In this document: positions 59,853 through 64,000 of the stretch, piece after piece | Position numbering within the stretch: the first letter of the stretch is position 1 | How the letters are laid out: the number at the start of each line of letters is the position of its first letter | Assembly: GCF_012489685.1 (NCBI RefSeq) | Contig: NC_080044.1 | Coordinates: 73,022,732-73,086,731 of the forward strand | Source: Lotus japonicus | Taxonomy: Eukaryota; Streptophyta; Magnoliopsida; Fabales; Fabaceae | Length of the DNA stretch: 64,000 bases | Direction: 5' to 3' | Program-made: the position numbers and the translations under genes | Notes under the pieces: generated by a model | The model's database searches: none | Told to the model about the DNA's origin: nothing | Seen by the model: only the letters and a program-made list of their open reading frames with translations

Positions 59853-62800
59853 ATGGACAGTACAACCTTTAACATAATCGCATGGAACATTAGAGGTGGC
59901 GTTGGAGCCCGTGGCCGCAGGAGGATGAATGACTTACTGCAAAGCTATCACCCTTCTTTGGTAACTGTATGCGAAACACACTGCAAGTTTGAACGCGTAG
60001 CTAGTATCTGGAGACAGCAAGGATATGAGTTAATCCGCGAGGTAGAGGCTCGAGGGCATAGTGGCGGCATATGGATTCTTGCCCCACTCAGCAGAGCCTT
60101 TGATGTGGTTTTCATGGAGGAGTGTGACCAAGCTATATCTGTTAACGTCAATATTAATGGAAAGAGATGGATGTTGTCAGCTCTGTACGCAAGCCCAAAC
60201 CCTATCAAGCGGCTTGAACTCTGGTACTATCTGTCGGGCTTGAGGGGTCGTTGCACGCTCCCTTGGTTGGCGCTGGGAGATTTGAACGAGGTCTGTTCCC
60301 CTTCGGAGGTGATCGGTGGTGATTTCTCCACATCGCGAGCCACAAATATGTTGAATATGATGGAGGAATGTAACTTTATTGACTTGGGCTTCACGGGACC
60401 AAAGTTTACCTGGGAACGCCGTGTGAATGGGAGACGGATAGTTGCAAAAAGATTGGATAGGGCACTCGGGGATGTAGCTTGGCGAATGATGTATTCTGAG
60501 GCATACGTTGAACACTTGGCTAGAGTGTATTCTGATCACTCTCCCTTGATTGTCAGGCTACATACACCGAACGGGGATCGGGCCACTTGACCCTTTCGGT
60601 TCCAAGCGGCTTGGGCAACACACCCCTCATTCGAACCATTGGTGGAGCACTCTTGGCAACATCAGCAGCAAACCGTGCCTGAGAGGCTTCGTAAGGTGCA
60701 AGAAGCGGCAAGTGACTTTAACAGAACGGTGTTTGGTAATATTCACAAGCGGAAAAGAAGGGTAGAAAGGCGACTTTTGGGAATCCAGCGAGAAATGGAT
60801 TGGAGAGGTTCAGAAGCTCTAGTTAGATTGGAGAGGAACCTTCAGAAAGAGTATGGGGATATTTTGTATCAGGAGGAGATGTTGTGGTACCAAAAATCCA
60901 GGGAGAACTGGGTCAGGTTTGGGGACCGTAACACTAAATTCTTTCATGCTCAGACAATAGACAATAGTGCGACGCAAAAGGAATAAGATTCATGGGCTCT
61001 TTGTGGAGGATGGAAGTTGGTGCACGGACCCAGCCTTGCTCCAAGAGGAGGCGCGCAGGTTTTTTATTAACTTGTTTGCTAATGATGTGCAGGTACGAAG
61101 AAACCATATTATGGAGAACCAAACACCTACTATATCATTGGCGGCTCGTGACTTGCTAAACGCACCAGTTTCCTTGGAGGAGGTACGGAGCGCTATTATG
61201 TCCATGCATTCCTTTAAAGCGCCTGGAGTGGATGGCTTCCAAGCTTTTTTCTACAAAAAATATTGGCACATCCTGGGAGAGGATATTCATTATATGGTGG
61301 CCTCAGCGTTTCAGAATGGCGGAGCTGATCCTGAGTTACTTGAAACTCTCCTCGTTCTTATCCCGAAGGTTGACAACCCGGTACGCCTCAAGGAGATGAG
61401 ACCAATCAGCTTATGTAATGTCTCCTATAAGATAATTACTAAGGTCTTGGTCAATAGAATTCGGCCTCTCCTTCATGATCTAGTGCACCCGCTGCAAGGT
61501 AGCTTCATTCCTGGCCGAGGTACAAGAGATAATATTATTCTAGCTCAAGAGGTGATGCACACCATCCACACTCAGAAGAAGGGACGTGGTCTTGTAGCCA
61601 TAAAGATTGATTTGGAGAAAGCTTATGATAGAGTCAGTTGGGACTTTCTACGAGCCACACTCTATGACTTTGGATTTCCACCTCGACTTGTGGATCTAAT
61701 CATGTGGGGAGTGAAATGTCCTAAACTATCTATCCTATGGAATGGCTCCAAGCTTCCCTCTTTCGCTCCTCAGAGAGGGCTTAGGCAAGGAGACCCACTT
61801 TCCCCATATTTGTTTGTCCTTTGTATGGAGAGATTAGCGATTCAGATTCAGAAGTTGGTAACACAGGGTACTTGGAAACCGGTGCGGATAACCAAGGATG
61901 GCGTGGGCATCTCTCACCTATTCTTTGCGGATGATGTATTGTTGTTTTGCCAAGCCTCCAAGGAGCAACTACAACTGGTTAATAACACCTTGAAGGAGTT
62001 TTGTGAAGCATCAGGAATGAAGGTAAATCTTGATAAGTCAAGAATGCTTTTTTCGAAAGCTGTGGACCATCAGAGGCAAATAAATCTCTCTCATATTGCT
62101 GGTATCTCTAGAGCTAGTGATCTGGGGAAGTATCTTGGAATCCCTCTACTCAAGGGTCGAGTAACAAAAGCGCACTTTGCTTTTCTAATTGGTAAGATGA
62201 GTTCAAGACTGACATCTTGGAAGAATAACCTTCTTAATCGAGCAGGACGGGTATGTCTAGCAAAATCAGTCCTCACCTCTATACCTGTACATGCTATGCA
62301 GTCCCTTTGGTTACCTGATTCAGTTTGTGATCATTTGGACAAACTGGTCCGCAAGTGTGTGTGGGGGAGAGGGGATAATGCTAGAAGTTGGAATTTAGTG
62401 TCTTGGACAGAATTAACCAAGCCAAAGGGCAGAGGAGGGCTAGGAATCAGAGGTGCGAGAGCGAACAATGAGGCTTTATTGGGGAAGCTAGTTCATAGCA
62501 TGCTGAATGAGCGTGACAAACTCTGGGTACAATGTTTAAGCACGAAATACTTGCACTCTGGCTCAATTCTAGTAGAACCGCAAAGACTAGGCACATCATA
62601 TGTCTGGCGTGGCATCCTGAAGGCTCGAGACGCAGTAGCTCAAGGGTTTGGTGTGAAATTGGGAGCTGGAACTTCATCCTTGTGGTACTCAAACTGGCTG
62701 GGCACAGGGACACTTGCAAGCAGGTTACCGTTCGTTCACATTACGGATACACCACTTACGGTAGCAGATGTGTGGCGTGAGGGACAGTGGAATCTTGATG

Positions 62801-63906
62801 TTCTTTACACAATGATACCTGATGCCATCAAGGAGGAAATTCATGGGATTCCTATACCTACCACAAGAACAGGAGACGAAAAGATACTTTGGCGCGAGGC
62901 ACCAGATGGTCGTTACACCACTAGCTCAGCATATAACTGGTTAATTGATGATGATAGTCATGACTCTCGGTTCTGGAAAATCCTTTGGCGGGCGCATGCC
63001 CCAGAGCGGGTACGGTTCTTTCTATGGCTCGCAGGAAAAGAAGCTCTACCTACAAACAGTAAGCGCTTTCGCTGCCACCTTGCGCCCTCGGCAACGTGTA
63101 TGAGATGTGGAGCTAGCACTGAAGACGTTGAGCATGTCCTTCGCAGATGTCCTGGTGCGGCGTGGGTTTGGAGCAGGTTTACCGGAACAATCACGGGGGT
63201 CCCAGCAGCCATGCACTTTCGGGGGTGGCTCTTTGCACACTTACAAGTGAACCAGAATGCCTTGTTTTGTGCCATAGTGTGGAACCTTTGGAAGTGGAGG
63301 AATAGTTTTGTCTTTGATCAAGCACCATGGACGCATGGAGAGGTTTTGCAACGGATACAACGTGATGTGCAAGAGTTTCACCGATGGGGAAAGACTACGA
63401 CAAGAACATCTGCTTCAGCCTCAGCTGTCCTTGGGAGTGATTGTGTGCTACTCCACACTGATGGCAGCTGGCGGGGGGATATCGACAACATGGGTGGTGG
63501 CGGGGTTCTCCGAGACAGACATGGTCGATGGCTCTCGGGTTTCTCCATGGCTTTGGGGACTGGAAACGCGTTCCAGGCGGAACTCGCAGCGCTCCACCGA
63601 GGGCTAGTTCACACCTGGGAACTTGGACACCGGACGATTATTTGCCATGTGGATTGCTTGGTATTACAGCAAGTGATACTCAACAATAGTGATGTGCAAG
63701 ATCACTGGCATGGCCAGGAAATCAGCATGGTTAGAGCCTTGCTTGCTAGGGATTGGGATGTCACGCTTAGTTATGTGCCCCGGGATCGGAATGTGGTTGC
63801 GGATGCACTGGCAAAGCTTGCGGTTCAGGAAGGCTGGGATTGGAAAGTTTGGAGCCTCCCCCCGACATCGGTGGTGCCTTTACTTTGCCATGATATAGTT
63901 TCTTAG
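59853..63906 (+). pseudogene. LINE ORF2: endonuclease - reverse transcriptase - RNase H, broken by a stop and a frameshift
   Basis: Endonuclease part 59853-60587: IIAWNIRGG, VCETHC, ALGDLNEV and SDHSPL carry the APE-type catalytic residues. A TGA at 60588-60590 interrupts the frame, and reading resumes in the same frame through FRFQAAW to 60986. Near 60968 a one-base-type shift moves the frame, which then stays open to 63906. That part holds the RT palm (KIDLEKAYDRVSWDFL, RQGDPLSPYLF, FFADDVLLF), the zf-RVT region (FFLWLAGKEALPTNSKR, CMRCGASTEDVEHVLRRC) and a C-terminal RNase H (LLHTDGSW, QAELAAL, RNVVADALA). All catalytic motifs are preserved; only the two lesions disable it. The C-terminal RNase H marks a plant L1 lineage that acquired this domain. 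Confidence 0.92.
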
Positions 63907-63955
63907 TTTGTTCTTTCTTTCCTTGATGTAACCAAAAAAAAAAAAAATCACATGA

Positions 63956-64000
63956 CGTACAACTTAGTTTTCTCCCTACGTGATCATGCATGCTCGGAGG
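63956..64000. other. Flank after the LINE
   Basis: Host sequence beyond the right target duplication; too short to interpret. Confidence 0.5.

Larger units (their letters stand above)
58131..63947 (+). mobile_element. L1-type LINE retrotransposon, near full length, with target duplication
   Basis: Bounded by a 10-bp direct repeat AATCACATGA at 58121-58130 and 63946-63955, the right copy directly after a poly(A) of about 14 bases (63934-63947). Order inside: a 64-base 5' region, ORF1 (DUF4283 plus CCHC knuckle), ORF2 (endonuclease, reverse transcriptase, zinc domain, RNase H), and a short 3' UTR. All coding parts of a plant L1 element are present, but ORF2 has one in-frame stop and one frameshift, so this copy is not autonomous as it stands. 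Few lesions over 5.8 kb suggest a young insertion. The short 5' region may reflect slight 5' truncation. Confidence 0.92.

Overview
This is a plant nuclear window, almost certainly eudicot and most likely a papilionoid legume. It has GT-AG introns in AT-rich sequence, plant-type gene families (HIPP, type I MADS, LUL E3 ligases, 2-oxoglutarate dioxygenase), plant L1-type LINEs, an Au-type SINE and many MITEs. The legume assignment is an inference from repeat style and from a lipoxygenase fragment resembling legume 9-LOX. I cannot name the species.

Layout. 1-2682: AT-rich flank. 2683-6984 (+): DUF1749 alpha/beta hydrolase, 9 exons. 8098-9848 (+): 2-oxoglutarate/Fe(II) dioxygenase, 3 exons, with an Au-type SINE in intron 1. 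11433-12069: hAT-like MITE with an 8-bp target duplication. 12842-14584 (+): intronless Golgi-type membrane protein with an NXPE/PC-esterase-like GDS...DxxH domain. 16281-20347 (+): VTT-domain (TVP38/TMEM64) membrane protein, 9 exons, with three copies of one MITE family in and just behind it. 21998-22498 (+): intronless conserved plant protein of unknown function. 22.8-24.7 kb: AT-rich repeat block starting at a Helitron-like terminus. 25465-28727 (-): RPT3, the 26S proteasome ATPase, 6 exons, one with a GC donor. 28626-32213: direct tandem duplication of about 1.8 kb carrying two intact type I MADS genes (-); the second unit also carries a truncated RPT3 first exon plus its promoter. 32978-35493 (+): LUL-type RING E3 ligase, 3 exons. 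35.5-47 kb: gene-poor, with MITEs, minisatellites, a 79-bp triplication, exon-like fragments including a broken lipoxygenase, and a Helitron-like 3' end. 47.4-48.5 kb: 5'-truncated LINE. 51541-53547 (+): glycine-rich HIPP metallochaperone-like protein, 3 exons. 58131-63955: LINE with target duplication, poly(A), ORF1 and an ORF2 broken by one stop and one frameshift.

The host genes are independent housekeeping or regulatory genes and form no operon-like system. From memory, hydrolase - membrane protein - VTT protein - LUL - HIPP is the order of an Arabidopsis chromosome 5 segment (around At5g19050-At5g19090). If so, RPT3 and the MADS pair sit inside an otherwise conserved block. I found no previously undescribed biochemical system. 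The most informative structures are the MADS/RPT3 tandem duplication, the gene-fragment region ahead of the Helitron-like end, and the conserved LUL-HIPP pair.
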